From contig LT700187.1 in NCBI GenBank assembly GCA_900155415.1, positions 1,798,001-1,862,000 of the forward strand: 64,000 nt of DNA, given 5' to 3'. The first letter of the stretch is position 1, and the number at the start of each line of letters is the position of its first letter. The notes beneath the pieces were generated by a model. The model was not told the DNA's origin and did not search any database. It saw only the letters and a program-made list of their open reading frames with translations. The position numbers and the translations under genes were made by a program. Shown in pieces: positions 42,130 to 50,801 of the stretch. This DNA is from Christensenella massiliensis. GTDB lineage: Bacteria > Bacillota > Clostridia > Christensenellales > Christensenellaceae.

Positions 42130-43419
42130 ATGGAAAGCACGAAAAAGTTCTTTGGCTATAAAGCGTCTCTGGGCGCGTTTTTGGTCATCTTTGTGAATCT
42201 TGGAATCTGCACCTGCCTGGGAGTATTTCTCGCGAGCATCGCGGAATATATTGGTTGGGATGTAGGAACAGTAGCGATTCTGGGCACCCTGAACACGGTT
42301 GGGAATATCTTCCTGAGCCTTGTGGTCGTTCAGGTCGTGAAAAAGATAGGCGTGAGATGGACGATGCTTATTTCCATCATTGCATGTGCGCTGCACATCA
42401 CGCTTTATACTTTTACTACCCCCGGACAAAACCCGGGAAGCCTTGCGCTGATGTATATTGGCGGTCTTATCGCTTCCGTTGCGATCACTTTCGGTTCGCA
42501 TGCAGTATGTACAAGCCTTGTGGCGGAATGGTTTGCGGATACGCACGGGCGGGAAAAAGTGACCGGCATGGTCGTTTCCGGAGCAGGCTTTGGTGCTGCG
42601 ATCTGGGTGTTCTTTGCGGGGCAGCTTCTTGCTAATTTTTCATGGCAGGACAGCTATCATATTATGGCCATCGTGGGTCTTGTGATCGGCCTTGTGGCAG
42701 TATTTATCTTTATTAGGACGCCCAAGCAGGTTGGGCAGGAACCAAAAGGACTCGAGCTTGCCCGGCAAGAAGCCAAAGTTGCCGAAGGACAGGAGCTTCC
42801 GGGCGTCACGAGAAAGCAGGCGCTTAAGACGGCTTCTTTCTGGCTTTTGTGTATCGGCATGGTGCTTGCTATTGCAGGCGCATCGGGCTTCATTTCCTAT
42901 AACGCGACATACTGGCAGTCAATGGGGATGGACATCACGGAGTCGGCGAACTGGAATGCTGCATGGCTGATCCTTTCTGCAGTAATTATGCTCTTTGTAG
43001 GCAATATGTTCAAGAAGATCGGCGGAAAAGGCTTTACGATCTACGTAAGCGTTGCCTTTGCCCTTGCATGCGTATTTATGATATTGTGGGGCAACCAGCT
43101 CCAGACCTACCTCGTTATTATTACGATCATCTTCGGAGCGCTTGGTTATCCGCTTTGCGCAGCATATCCTACGTTGGTTACGCACAGCATGTTCGGACCG
43201 CGGGATATCGGCGCGATCGTCGGCACATCAATGGCGGCCGTTTACATCGGTCAAATGCTTGGGCCTCTGACACTGACGGCATTTCTCCCGATGGGCTGGA
43301 CGACAGTATGGGCAATTTGGGCTGTTATGGCGATCATCGGTATGGTGATTCTTTTGATTGCAGTCACGAAATCGCCGATGAACCAGCTGGTAAAGGAAAA
43401 GAAATTAACGCAGAATTAA
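42130..43419 (+). CDS. MFS transporter (oxalate:formate antiporter-like)
   Basis: A 429-residue carrier with twelve predicted helices and a cytoplasmic loop after helix six (FIRTPKQVGQEPKGLELARQ). It resembles the OFA subgroup of carboxylate exchangers. It sits between enzymes of the island, so it probably imports the substrate or exports a product. AAAAGGGGA precedes ATG. Confidence 0.85.
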   Translation: MESTKKFFGYKASLGAFLVIFVNLGICTCLGVFLASIAEYIGWDVGTVAILGTLNTVGNIFLSLVVVQVVKKIGVRWTMLISIIACALHITLYTFTTPGQNPGSLALMYIGGLIASVAITFGSHAVCTSLVAEWFADTHGREKVTGMVVSGAGFGAAIWVFFAGQLLANFSWQDSYHIMAIVGLVIGLVAVFIFIRTPKQVGQEPKGLELARQEAKVAEGQELPGVTRKQALKTASFWLLCIGMVLAIAGASGFISYNATYWQSMGMDITESANWNAAWLILSAVIMLFVGNMFKKIGGKGFTIYVSVAFALACVFMILWGNQLQTYLVIITIIFGALGYPLCAAYPTLVTHSMFGPRDIGAIVGTSMAAVYIGQMLGPLTLTAFLPMGWTTVWAIWAVMAIIGMVILLIAVTKSPMNQLVKEKKLTQN

Positions 43420-43449
43420 AAATGTTTTTATTGGATTTGGAGGGAAAAT

Positions 43450-44514
43450 ATGAAAGGAACGATGAAAGGATATGGCGTCGTCGTACCGTTTAAGGAATTC
43501 GGCTTGATTGAAGCGGAAGTTCCGGTATGCGGACCACTCGACGCAATCGCACAACCGGTCGTGATGGCAACGTGTTCTTCCGATCCGCATCAGGTTCATG
43601 CTGGCCTGCCGGCGGGACTGATTTTGGGACATGAGGTGGTCGCACGGATCGTAGAGACCGGTTCCATGGTAAAGGATTATAAGGCTGGCGATGTGGTAGC
43701 GGTCGGAGCAGTAACGCCCGACTGGCTGAAGATTGAAGGGCAGGATAATCTGCATCAGCATGCCGGCGGACAAAACTACGGAATGAACTGGTGTGTGTTT
43801 GAAAATGGAACTTTTGCAGAATATTTCCGTATCCGTCAGGTAGATCAGAATGCTGCGCGTATCCCGAATGGCCTGACCTATGAGCATGCGCTTATGACGG
43901 GCGATATGGTAACGACGGGATTTCACGGCGTTGAACTTGCCCATGTCACATGGGGAGATACGGTCGTGGTCATGGGCATCGGACCGGTGGGCTTGATGGC
44001 GGTAGCGGGGGCTGCCCTGCGCGGAGCGGGAAAAATCATTGCGATCGGAAACCGTCCGAATACCATGCGGCTTGCAAAGGAATACGGTGCGACAGATGTT
44101 CTCAATTATAAAGACGGACCGATAGATGAGCAGGTACAGGAGCTTCTGGGAGGAGGACAGCCGGATAGCTGCATTGCTACGGGCGGTACCAACGATACGT
44201 TTGCACGCTGCTTGAAAATGGTCAAACCGAACGGTTATGTGACGAATTTGCAGGCGCAGACGTTCGATACGGAAATTCCGGCGGATTATACCTTGGCATG
44301 GTGCGCACACAAGCATCTTAACGGCGGACTGTGCCCGGGTGGACGCAGAAGATTGGAACGTCTGATGGCGATTATGGCAGCAGGACGGCTTGATCCCACA
44401 AAGATGATCACGCATCGGTTCCATGGTTTTGAGCATGTCATGGATGCATATGCGCTGATGGATGCTTATCCCAAGAACGATGAGGTAATCAAACCGATCA
44501 TCTATTTTGAATAA
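43450..44514 (+). CDS. Zinc-dependent secondary-alcohol dehydrogenase (MDR family)
   Basis: A 354-residue medium-chain dehydrogenase close to the NADP-dependent clostridial/Thermoanaerobacter secondary ADH. Catalytic zinc ligands are Cys42 (TCSSDPH), His61 with Glu62 (LGHEVV) and the aspartate in LMTGDMVTTGFHG. The Rossmann motif is GIGPVGLMAVAGAALRGAGK, followed by GNRP where NADP enzymes have GSRP. It interconverts a secondary alcohol and a ketone. ATG 43462 is an alternative start. Confidence 0.9.
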   Translation: MKGTMKGYGVVVPFKEFGLIEAEVPVCGPLDAIAQPVVMATCSSDPHQVHAGLPAGLILGHEVVARIVETGSMVKDYKAGDVVAVGAVTPDWLKIEGQDNLHQHAGGQNYGMNWCVFENGTFAEYFRIRQVDQNAARIPNGLTYEHALMTGDMVTTGFHGVELAHVTWGDTVVVMGIGPVGLMAVAGAALRGAGKIIAIGNRPNTMRLAKEYGATDVLNYKDGPIDEQVQELLGGGQPDSCIATGGTNDTFARCLKMVKPNGYVTNLQAQTFDTEIPADYTLAWCAHKHLNGGLCPGGRRRLERLMAIMAAGRLDPTKMITHRFHGFEHVMDAYALMDAYPKNDEVIKPIIYFE

Positions 44515-44526
44515 TTCTATAACAGA

Positions 44527-44563
44527 TGTGTAGATCGGGGCAGGAAATACCCCGGTCTACACA
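44527..44563. repeat. Strong intergenic hairpin between the ADH and transporter genes
   Basis: A 14-bp stem (TGTGTAGATCGGGG with CCCCGGTCTACACA, one G-T pair) with a 9-nt loop and no T-run after it. It could be an mRNA stabiliser, a processing site or a protein-binding element. Confidence 0.6.
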
Positions 44564-44644
44564 ATATAAAGACAGCGAGAAATCGGTGCGTATGTATTGC
44601 CGGATTTGGCAATGCTTTTACGCACAAGAGGGGGATAAGCAGTA

Positions 44645-45814
44645 ATGAGATGCGAAAAATTGACAGCCAAGGAACTGGGAAGCTCATTTGGCGTCGCAAA
44701 CGTATATATCGGCGCGCTTGTAGGGCCAGCATTAGTGGCGGGAACCTATGCGACGACATTTTTCCTGCCGGATGGATGCAATTCATTATGGTTGCCGTTC
44801 GTCGCCTTGGCAATCGTAGGCCTTATGTGTTTTCTGGCGGCAGAAGTCATCCGGCGTTTTAAAATCTACGAATATGGTTCGCTAGCGAAAAAGATTTATT
44901 TTAACAAAAAGTTCTTTTATACGTTATTTGAAATATATGTTCTTGCATCCAATATCGTTGGCGTTGCGATCGTACAAAATATGTCGGGTACTTTCATGAA
45001 GGAATTATTCGGCATGCCGGATTTTGCAGGGATGATCATCATTGGTGTGATTTCGCTTTTTCTGATCCGTTATCGGGATTCCCTGATTCGCATTGTCAAC
45101 AGCGTTATGTCAGTCGTAATGTTGGTAGGCTTTGTGATCATCTCAGTACTGGTCATTTTGCTGTTTGGACCGCAGGTAAGCGAGATACTGTCGGACTGGA
45201 CCGTTCCTGAAACGGCGAATATGGGTGATGCACTTTTACGCTGCTGTCAGTTTGCATTTGCTTCCTCAGCCTTTGCAATTACTTTATGCTGTGTGGAACA
45301 ACCCATTAAAAAGCATAAACAAAGTGTATGGATCGGACTTTTCATTATGATTTGTGCAGGTTTTATGATGGCGCTTTCCTGCTTTAGTTTCCTGCCTTTC
45401 CAGAGCGAGATCATGAATGATCCGGTTCCGCTTGTATACGTCATGAACAATTATATTGCCGGTTCCTATCCATGGATCCCGGTGGTGTATTACATTGTTA
45501 TGCTGCTGGCTATTATTTCTTCGGTGATTCCGGCAACCTATATGATTTCCTCCAGATGGCAGAATCTTGTGCCGGACATTGGACCGATCAAAACGGATGA
45601 TAGGAAGAATGTTTTTGTCGCCGCGATTTTTATTGCGATCTGTACGGCGATATCCCTGCTGGGGCTCACCAATATCGTGAACATTGGCCTGAGTATGCTT
45701 GCATATGTGGGCATGCCACTGGTTGTGATTCCGATTTGCGTGATCTGGCCGATCCTCCTGCACAAGGAAAAGAAAAAACAAAGAATGCAGGAAGAAGAGC
45801 CGGAAAATATCTGA
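44645..45814 (+). CDS. YkvI-like membrane transporter
   Basis: A 389-residue protein with about ten or eleven helices, starting with SSFGVANVYIGALVGPALVAGTY, which resembles the YkvI family of LeuT-fold-like membrane proteins. The C-terminus is basic/acidic and cytoplasmic. It is the last gene of the island, 130 nt after the ADH with a hairpin between. It probably moves the pathway substrate or a coupled amino acid (inference). Confidence 0.75.
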   Translation: MRCEKLTAKELGSSFGVANVYIGALVGPALVAGTYATTFFLPDGCNSLWLPFVALAIVGLMCFLAAEVIRRFKIYEYGSLAKKIYFNKKFFYTLFEIYVLASNIVGVAIVQNMSGTFMKELFGMPDFAGMIIIGVISLFLIRYRDSLIRIVNSVMSVVMLVGFVIISVLVILLFGPQVSEILSDWTVPETANMGDALLRCCQFAFASSAFAITLCCVEQPIKKHKQSVWIGLFIMICAGFMMALSCFSFLPFQSEIMNDPVPLVYVMNNYIAGSYPWIPVVYYIVMLLAIISSVIPATYMISSRWQNLVPDIGPIKTDDRKNVFVAAIFIAICTAISLLGLTNIVNIGLSMLAYVGMPLVVIPICVIWPILLHKEKKKQRMQEEEPENI

Positions 45815-45830
45815 AAAAGATAAAAAACAT

Positions 45831-45859
45831 AAAAATCCGTCGAAACCGGCGGGTTTTTT
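45831..45859 (+). terminator. Intrinsic terminator of the catabolic operon
   Basis: A 12-bp stem (AAAAATCCGTCG with CGGCGGGTTTTT, two G-T pairs), a 4-nt loop and a T-run. The following 45860-46059 has nothing recognisable. Confidence 0.8.
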
Positions 45860-46059
45860 ATGTGCGGCGAAATCCTCACAATAGGCGGGGAGATTGAAAA
45901 AAGGCGGAATAGTTGTGATAGAAAAGTGTTCTGAACCTATTAAAATAGGAACTGGCCGGCTGCCAAGCGTCTTAAGGTGCTGCAATAGCGAAATGCCCTT
46001 ACAGGGTTAGTACAAACTGCACGTCAGATGCGCAATTATGAATATACTTTTCTGAAATA

Positions 46060-46818
46060 TTATGGCTGCGCTGCCCATTCATAAAGAGCGGGAGATGTGA
46101 AGTCGGCGATCACCGCATCGGCGGTATCCGCAAACGCGGAAACACCCAGACTGGATGAGACCGCGAATACCATAGCGATCCCGGCACGCCGCGCGGAGAG
46201 TGTACCAAGAGGGGAATCCTCGACCGCAAGGCAGCTGCCGCCGTCTGCGTTGAGGCGGGCGAGGGCGCGAAGGTACAGGTCGGGCTCCGGTTTGCCGCGT
46301 ACCGTTCCGTCATTATATACGATCTTGTCTGCGTCAAACCAACGCAAAAGCTGGAAATGCTCAATATAAAAATCAAGATTCGATTTACCGGCAGCAGTTG
46401 CAATGGTACAGGGGATGCGTTCTTTTTTCAGATGATCCAGAAAAGCGGGTACACCTTCCGCAAGGTGAAAATGTTCCCGGTCTTCCAAACATAATGCCCG
46501 GTAGATCGCCTCTTTTCGTTCGGACAGCCTGTGCGCTTCGCTGTCGGAGAGAGCGCGTTCCATAAAATGTTCGAGGATCGCCTTGTTGGCACGCCCGTGA
46601 ATATTGTAACGGCTCATTTCTTCCATAGATATTTTCCGGCTGCATACAGTGTTCAGGACCTCATGCCATGAAGCGTTGTTTTTATCCGTATCAAAAAATA
46701 AAGTGCCGTTAAAATCAAGAATAACTGATTTTTTTGTCTGCGTTTTTGGTGGTGTTTCCATCGTAGTCGAACAGAAAAAACGGTGTTTGCCGTTATAGCT
46801 CCTTTCGTTTTGCCTCAT
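46060..46818 (-). CDS. HAD superfamily hydrolase (beta-phosphoglucomutase-like) with DxN motif
   Basis: About 252 residues, a HAD hydrolase with a C1 cap. Motif I is DFNGTLF, so the nucleophile Asp is kept but the general acid/base Asp at +2 is Asn. Motif II is ATAAGK, and motif IV is VEDSPLGTLSARRAGI. The function is uncertain because the +2 Asp is missing. ATG 46818 follows AAAGG by 7 nt; a shorter form from ATG 46761 is possible. It starts 24 nt after the lepB stop. Confidence 0.8.
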   Translation of the reverse strand: MRQNERSYNGKHRFFCSTTMETPPKTQTKKSVILDFNGTLFFDTDKNNASWHEVLNTVCSRKISMEEMSRYNIHGRANKAILEHFMERALSDSEAHRLSERKEAIYRALCLEDREHFHLAEGVPAFLDHLKKERIPCTIATAAGKSNLDFYIEHFQLLRWFDADKIVYNDGTVRGKPEPDLYLRALARLNADGGSCLAVEDSPLGTLSARRAGIAMVFAVSSSLGVSAFADTADAVIADFTSPALYEWAAQP

Positions 46819-46841
46819 GGACAAGCCTTTTGTATGCCGTA

Positions 46842-47810
46842 TCATTGCACGGAATGGATATTGTCGAGCGGCCAGATGACAGACAGAGCGTGGCCGACGA
46901 TCTCGGAACGGGCGATCGGCCCGACTGTTCGGCTGTCTTTAGAATGCGCACGATTATCGCCCATGACAAAAACGGTATCCTCCGGCACCGTAACAGCAGC
47001 CATATCCAGATAGGGATCGGTAGTATTGATATAGGGCTCCGAAAGAGCCGTACCGTTGATATAGACGACGCTGTCCTTGACCTCTACGGTTTCACCGGGC
47101 AGTGCGATCACACGCTTTACATAGGTCGCGTCTTTCGTGTCCTCATCTTCATATTCGTCCGGGTAGTGAACGATGATGATATCTCCGCGTTCAGGCAGGC
47201 CAAAATAACGGCTCACCTTTTCGACTGCCAGCTTTTCATCTGAATAAAGCGTGGGGTACATAGAGTTTCCGTCTACTACGATGATCTCAAAAAAGAAAGC
47301 GCGTATGATAAACGCGACTGCGACCGCTATGATGATGGAAATGATCCATCCCCAGACTGCGCGGGATCTCGTCATAAGCTTTTCTTCATGGATGCGCTTT
47401 TTTTTGCGCTTGCGTCCGAATTCGTCATAAGTAACGAGATCGTCGTCAAGCGGCTCGAACTCCTGGTAGAAACGGCGTGCCTTATTGGGATTAAAAGCAG
47501 GCTCGTCCGGAGCGGAGAAATAATCTTCCTCCTGCTGGCTGGTGTCCGGTTCCTCGCTGACCGTTTCGTCCTCATAAAAGCCGTCTGTATCAAAATAGGA
47601 AGTCAAAGGCTCTTCAAGCTCACTGCGCCTGCGGGAAGCAGACATATGGGGAATATGCCGTCCCGTTCCGGAGGAAAGCGCGCCGGAATCCGATTCGTAC
47701 GAGTCGTTGTAAGAAGAGGGCAATTTGCGGCCGTACGTTCTTGGCATATCGGCGCGGCGGGGTGTGTGGTCCCGTCCGCGGTGCACGGGATAGTCGTTTC
47801 TATGATCCAT
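46842..47810 (-). CDS. lepB: Signal peptidase I with long acidic N-terminal extension
   Basis: A 322-residue protein. Residues 150-320 are a standard type I signal peptidase: one transmembrane helix (WIISIIIAVAVAFIIRAFFF), catalytic Ser183 in DGNSMYPTL, Lys232 in YVKRVIALPGE and the GDNRAHSKDSR box. The first 145 residues are predicted cytoplasmic, low-complexity and acidic with basic patches (a RKRKKK stretch before the membrane). Most Firmicute enzymes have a very short N-terminus. It overlaps the DUF951 gene by 11 nt. Confidence 0.93.
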   Translation of the reverse strand: MDHRNDYPVHRGRDHTPRRADMPRTYGRKLPSSYNDSYESDSGALSSGTGRHIPHMSASRRRSELEEPLTSYFDTDGFYEDETVSEEPDTSQQEEDYFSAPDEPAFNPNKARRFYQEFEPLDDDLVTYDEFGRKRKKKRIHEEKLMTRSRAVWGWIISIIIAVAVAFIIRAFFFEIIVVDGNSMYPTLYSDEKLAVEKVSRYFGLPERGDIIIVHYPDEYEDEDTKDATYVKRVIALPGETVEVKDSVVYINGTALSEPYINTTDPYLDMAAVTVPEDTVFVMGDNRAHSKDSRTVGPIARSEIVGHALSVIWPLDNIHSVQ

Positions 47811-47991
47811 TTGTTAAAACCTTTTTCATTCGTTTTATAAATGCCGTATAATCGAGCATCACAATATGCCCGCAGCCAAGGCATTTCAGCTTGATATCGG
47901 CGCCGGTACGTATGATCTTCCATTTGTCGCTTCCACAGGGATGCTTTTTTTTCATAACGACGATATCGCCGCAGGAAAAATTTTCCGTCAT
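47800..47991 (-). CDS. DUF951 family protein
   Basis: A 63-residue protein with the family pattern KKKHPCGSDKWKIIRTGADI followed by KCLGCGHIVML. The three cysteines suggest metal binding. DUF951 proteins are common, small and of unknown function. It overlaps the start of lepB by 11 nt, so the two and the HAD gene form one operon. Confidence 0.88.
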   Translation of the reverse strand: MTENFSCGDIVVMKKKHPCGSDKWKIIRTGADIKLKCLGCGHIVMLDYTAFIKRMKKVLTNGS

Positions 47992-48090
47992 TTTATCGCC
48001 CGGTCCGTTTCATTCTTGATCCAGTTTATTATACTATACGCGCAGGGAAAATAATAGATAAAAATTACTTGCGGATCTTCGAAATGAGAC

Positions 48091-48119
48091 TTGCGCAAGC
48101 AGCAGGTAAAGGATATAAT
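48091..48119 (+). promoter_or_regulatory. Predicted promoter of the corA leader
   Basis: TTGCGC, 17 nt, TATAAT. The predicted transcript start near 48126 gives a leader of about 150 nt before corA. Confidence 0.6.
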
Positions 48120-48161
48120 GATAAGCGGACAAATTCGTGTCGATTCCATTCACAGGAGGTG

Positions 48162-48250
48162 GGAAATACGTGGACGCAGACCCTAAACGAACGAATCTAA
48201 AACATACAGACAGCGGGTCGCGTAAGGTATTTCCGCGCTTTTGACCGCTG
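48162..48250 (+). promoter_or_regulatory. Structured corA leader with two mutually exclusive hairpins
   Basis: Structure A: GGAAATAC (48162-48169) pairs with GTATTTCC (48227-48234), and inside it ACGC-a-GACCC (48174-48183) pairs with GGGTC-GCGT (48215-48223), 17 bp in all. Structure B: CAGCGGGTC (48211-48219) pairs with GACCGCTG (48243-48250) with one bulge. Both use GGGTC, so only one can form. The leader ORF runs through structure A, so translation would decide between them. It does not match the M-box consensus I know. Confidence 0.55.
48170..48244 (+). CDS. Candidate leader peptide upstream of corA
   Basis: A 24-codon ORF starting GTG at 48170, with a near-perfect ribosome site AGGAGGTG 8 nt upstream (48154-48161), better than that of most genes here. 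The peptide begins MDADPKRTNL and ends with a basic FPRF tail. The stop codon lies in the right arm of structure B, 32 nt before the corA start. The acidic-proline start (DADP) recalls the EPDP of enterobacterial MgtL, which destabilises ribosomes at low Mg2+. A regulatory role is inferred. Confidence 0.5.
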   Translation: MDADPKRTNLKHTDSGSRKVFPRF

Positions 48251-48276
48251 CCTGCTTTTGAAAGTAGGTGAAATAT

Positions 48277-49218
48277 TTGATCAAGATTTTCAGTTCTGCG
48301 GAGAACAACCAATTTAAGGAAATTGAAACGATAGAGCCGGGCGCGTGGATCCATCTTCTCGACCCCACGGAGGAAGAACTGGTATATGTAAGGGATACGC
48401 TTCACATTGAAGATGAATTTATCCGCGCAGCGCTGGATGAAGAGGAAACAGTGCGTATCGATACGGAGGACGACCAAACATTGGTGCTCGTCGATATTCC
48501 GCTTGTCAGTGCGGAGCGGAATTCCTTGATTTATACGACCCTCCCGATGGGCATTATCATTACTGCGGATAATATCATTACCGTGTGTCTTGAGGAAACG
48601 GCTATTTTAGAGGCGTTTTGGAATGGCAACGTACGCGGCGGGTTCGATACATGCAAAAAGACACGCTTCCTGCTTCAGATTTTATATAAAAACGCGGGAA
48701 AATATCTGCAATATCTGAAGCAGATCGATAAGGCTTCCACGCAGGTGGAAAACGCATTGCATAAGTCTATGAAAAACAGCGAACTGATACAGATGCTCCG
48801 CTTGGAAAAATCGCTTGTCTATTTTTCTACCTCTTTGAAGGCAAACGAGATCGTATTGGAAAAAATGCTGAAATCCAAGGTGATCCAACGCTATCCGGAC
48901 GACTTGGATCTGTTGGAAGACGTTATCATCGAAAATAAACAGGCAATCGAGATGGGAACGATTTATAGAGATATCCTTTCGGGAACGATGGATGCATTTG
49001 CGAGCGTCATTTCGAATAACCTGAATATCGTCATGAAGATACTCACCTCGCTGACAATTATCCTCGCGATACCGACGGTCTTTGCCAGCCTGTGGGGAAT
49101 GAACGTGGGCGGGATACCATTTGCGGAAAACCCATTCGGCTTTCTGTGGGTAACGGTGATTGCGCTTGGCGGAACGGCTGTAGCCGTCTGGATACTCTGG
49201 AAAAAGAAAATGTTTTAA
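48277..49218 (+). CDS. corA: CorA family magnesium/divalent cation channel
   Basis: A 313-residue CorA protein with a long cytoplasmic alpha/beta and helical domain, two C-terminal transmembrane helices and the GMN pore motif (LWGMNVGGIPF). The C-terminus is KKKMF. It conducts Mg2+ across the membrane. GTG 48268 lies inside the ribosome site AGTAGGTG, so TTG 48277 is chosen. The structured leader and leader peptide upstream suggest Mg2+-linked control. Confidence 0.92.
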   Translation: MIKIFSSAENNQFKEIETIEPGAWIHLLDPTEEELVYVRDTLHIEDEFIRAALDEEETVRIDTEDDQTLVLVDIPLVSAERNSLIYTTLPMGIIITADNIITVCLEETAILEAFWNGNVRGGFDTCKKTRFLLQILYKNAGKYLQYLKQIDKASTQVENALHKSMKNSELIQMLRLEKSLVYFSTSLKANEIVLEKMLKSKVIQRYPDDLDLLEDVIIENKQAIEMGTIYRDILSGTMDAFASVISNNLNIVMKILTSLTIILAIPTVFASLWGMNVGGIPFAENPFGFLWVTVIALGGTAVAVWILWKKKMF

Positions 49219-49226
49219 TTTTGCGG

Positions 49227-49252
49227 AAAAGCCGGGACCTCCCGGCTTTTTG
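49227..49252 (+). terminator. Intrinsic terminator after corA
   Basis: AAAAGCCGGGA pairs with TCCCGGCTTTT around CC, followed by a T-run. Confidence 0.75.
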
Positions 49253-49313
49253 TTGTTTAAAATGGCTATGCACAGCGTATTTGAAGCTGGCAGACCTGAA
49301 AAGGAATGTTTGC

Positions 49314-49342
49314 TTGAAAAAAAAGGCTTTCAATGGTAAAAT
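49314..49342 (+). promoter_or_regulatory. Predicted promoter of murA
   Basis: TTGAAA, 17 nt, TAAAAT, about 53 nt before the murA start. Confidence 0.55.
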
Positions 49343-49394
49343 ATAAGAAAAAATTGCAGTCTGCGATTGTGAAATAAAGGAAGTATCCAATTTT

Positions 49395-50681
49395 ATGACA
49401 GAGAAAATTGTGATCAACGGCGGGATACCGCTCAAGGGCACGATTGAAGTAACGGGTGCCAAAAATGCGGCGGTAGCGATTCTGCCTGCCACGATTCTTG
49501 CGCGCGGAGTGTGTGTGATCGAGAATCTTCCCAACATTGCGGACGTGCTGATTATCAAGCGTATTTTGGCAGAGATCGGCGCGGAAGTGGAATTTGAAGA
49601 CGGAACGATGACGGTGGATACCACCAATATCAATACGAGCAAGGTAACGATGAACCTTGTGAAAAAAATGCGTGCCTCTTATTATCTTCTGGGGGCGCTT
49701 CTTTCACGTTTTGGCGACGCGGAGATCAATTTGCCCGGCGGGTGTACGATCGGTGAACGGCCGATCGATTTGCATATCAAAGGAATGCAGGCGCTCGGTG
49801 CGAATGTAAAGACGGAATATGGCCGGGTCGTGGCGAATGCGCCGGACGGCCTCCGCGGATGCGATATTTACATGGATAAGGTTTCCGTAGGCGCGACGAT
49901 CAATGTGATGCTTGCGTCGGTTTGCGCAGAAGGGCAGACGTCCATTATCAATGCGGCGAAAGAGCCGCATGTAGTGGATGTGGCTAATTTTCTGGTATGT
50001 ATGGGCGCGAAAATCAAAGGAGCCGGAACGGATGTGATCCGTATCACAGGCGTAAAGCAGCTGCATGGCTGTAATTATTCCATCATACCGGATCAGATCG
50101 AGACCGGAACATTTATGATCGCGGCTGCGGCAACGCGCGGAGATGTGACGATCAAAAATGTGATACCGACCCACATGGAGGCATTGACGGCAAAGCTTGA
50201 AGAAATGGGGGTCACCATTCAGGAGGGAGCAGATTTTATTCGTGTGACATGCGATAAACGGCCGAAGGCGGTGAAAATCAATACCATGCCTTACCCGGGG
50301 TTCCCGACCGATCTGCAGCAGCCTGCGACGGTACTGCTGTCCACCGCGCAGGGAACGAGCATGATCACGGAAACGATTTTTGAATCGCGTTTTAAGCATA
50401 TCAAAGAGATACGGCGTATGGGGGCGCAGATCACGACGGAGGACCGCGTAGCGGTCGTAGAGGGAGTAGAGCGGCTGACGGGCGCTCCTGTCAGCGCTAC
50501 AGATCTCCGGGCCGGCGCTGCGCTTATCGTTGCAGGGCTGATGGCGGATGGTACAACAGAAATACAAAATGTAAAGTATATAGACCGGGGCTATGACCAT
50601 ATCGAAGACAAGATGCGCAAGCTTGGAGCGGATATACGGCGTGAGGAAGTCGTACATACGGAGGATGACGATCTTTATTAA
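49395..50681 (+). CDS. murA: UDP-N-acetylglucosamine 1-carboxyvinyltransferase
   Basis: A 428-residue MurA. Catalytic residues are visible: Lys23-Asn24 ([12 protein letters not shown]), Cys117 in [13 protein letters not shown] (the fosfomycin target) and the aspartate in [11 protein letters not shown]. It transfers enolpyruvate to UDP-GlcNAc, the first committed step of peptidoglycan synthesis. It stands as a single gene between corA and the CNNM-type gene. Confidence 0.96.
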   Translation: MTEKIVINGGIPLKGTIEVTGAKNAAVAILPATILARGVCVIENLPNIADVLIIKRILAEIGAEVEFEDGTMTVDTTNINTSKVTMNLVKKMRASYYLLGALLSRFGDAEINLPGGCTIGERPIDLHIKGMQALGANVKTEYGRVVANAPDGLRGCDIYMDKVSVGATINVMLASVCAEGQTSIINAAKEPHVVDVANFLVCMGAKIKGAGTDVIRITGVKQLHGCNYSIIPDQIETGTFMIAAAATRGDVTIKNVIPTHMEALTAKLEEMGVTIQEGADFIRVTCDKRPKAVKINTMPYPGFPTDLQQPATVLLSTAQGTSMITETIFESRFKHIKEIRRMGAQITTEDRVAVVEGVERLTGAPVSATDLRAGAALIVAGLMADGTTEIQNVKYIDRGYDHIEDKMRKLGADIRREEVVHTEDDDLY

Positions 50682-50695
50682 GGAGACGGTTTTAA

Positions 50696-50730
50696 GGACC
50701 GGGGCGCGCGGGCTTCGGTTCTTTTTTTAG
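50696..50730 (+). terminator. Intrinsic terminator after murA
   Basis: GGACCG pairs with CGGTTC (one G-T pair) around a GC-rich 14-nt interior, followed by seven T. Confidence 0.6.
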
Positions 50731-50759
50731 AAAGTATTTATAATCAATAACGTTGTTTA

Positions 50760-50768
50760 TGTTATAAT
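50760..50768 (+). promoter_or_regulatory. Extended -10 promoter of the CNNM/CorC-type gene
   Basis: TGTTATAAT, with a predicted start near 50775 and a leader of about 27 nt that contains GAGGAGG before TTG 50802. Confidence 0.5.
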
Positions 50769-50801
50769 AGCGGTAATATCATGATTGAGGAGGATATTTT
50801 T

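Noticed and set aside
48126-48276. M-box (ykoK) magnesium riboswitch upstream of corA
   Set aside because: The conserved M-box segments I know (such as AGGTGAGGCTCC and GACGCCAATGGGTCAA) are absent, and the visible pairing pattern differs.
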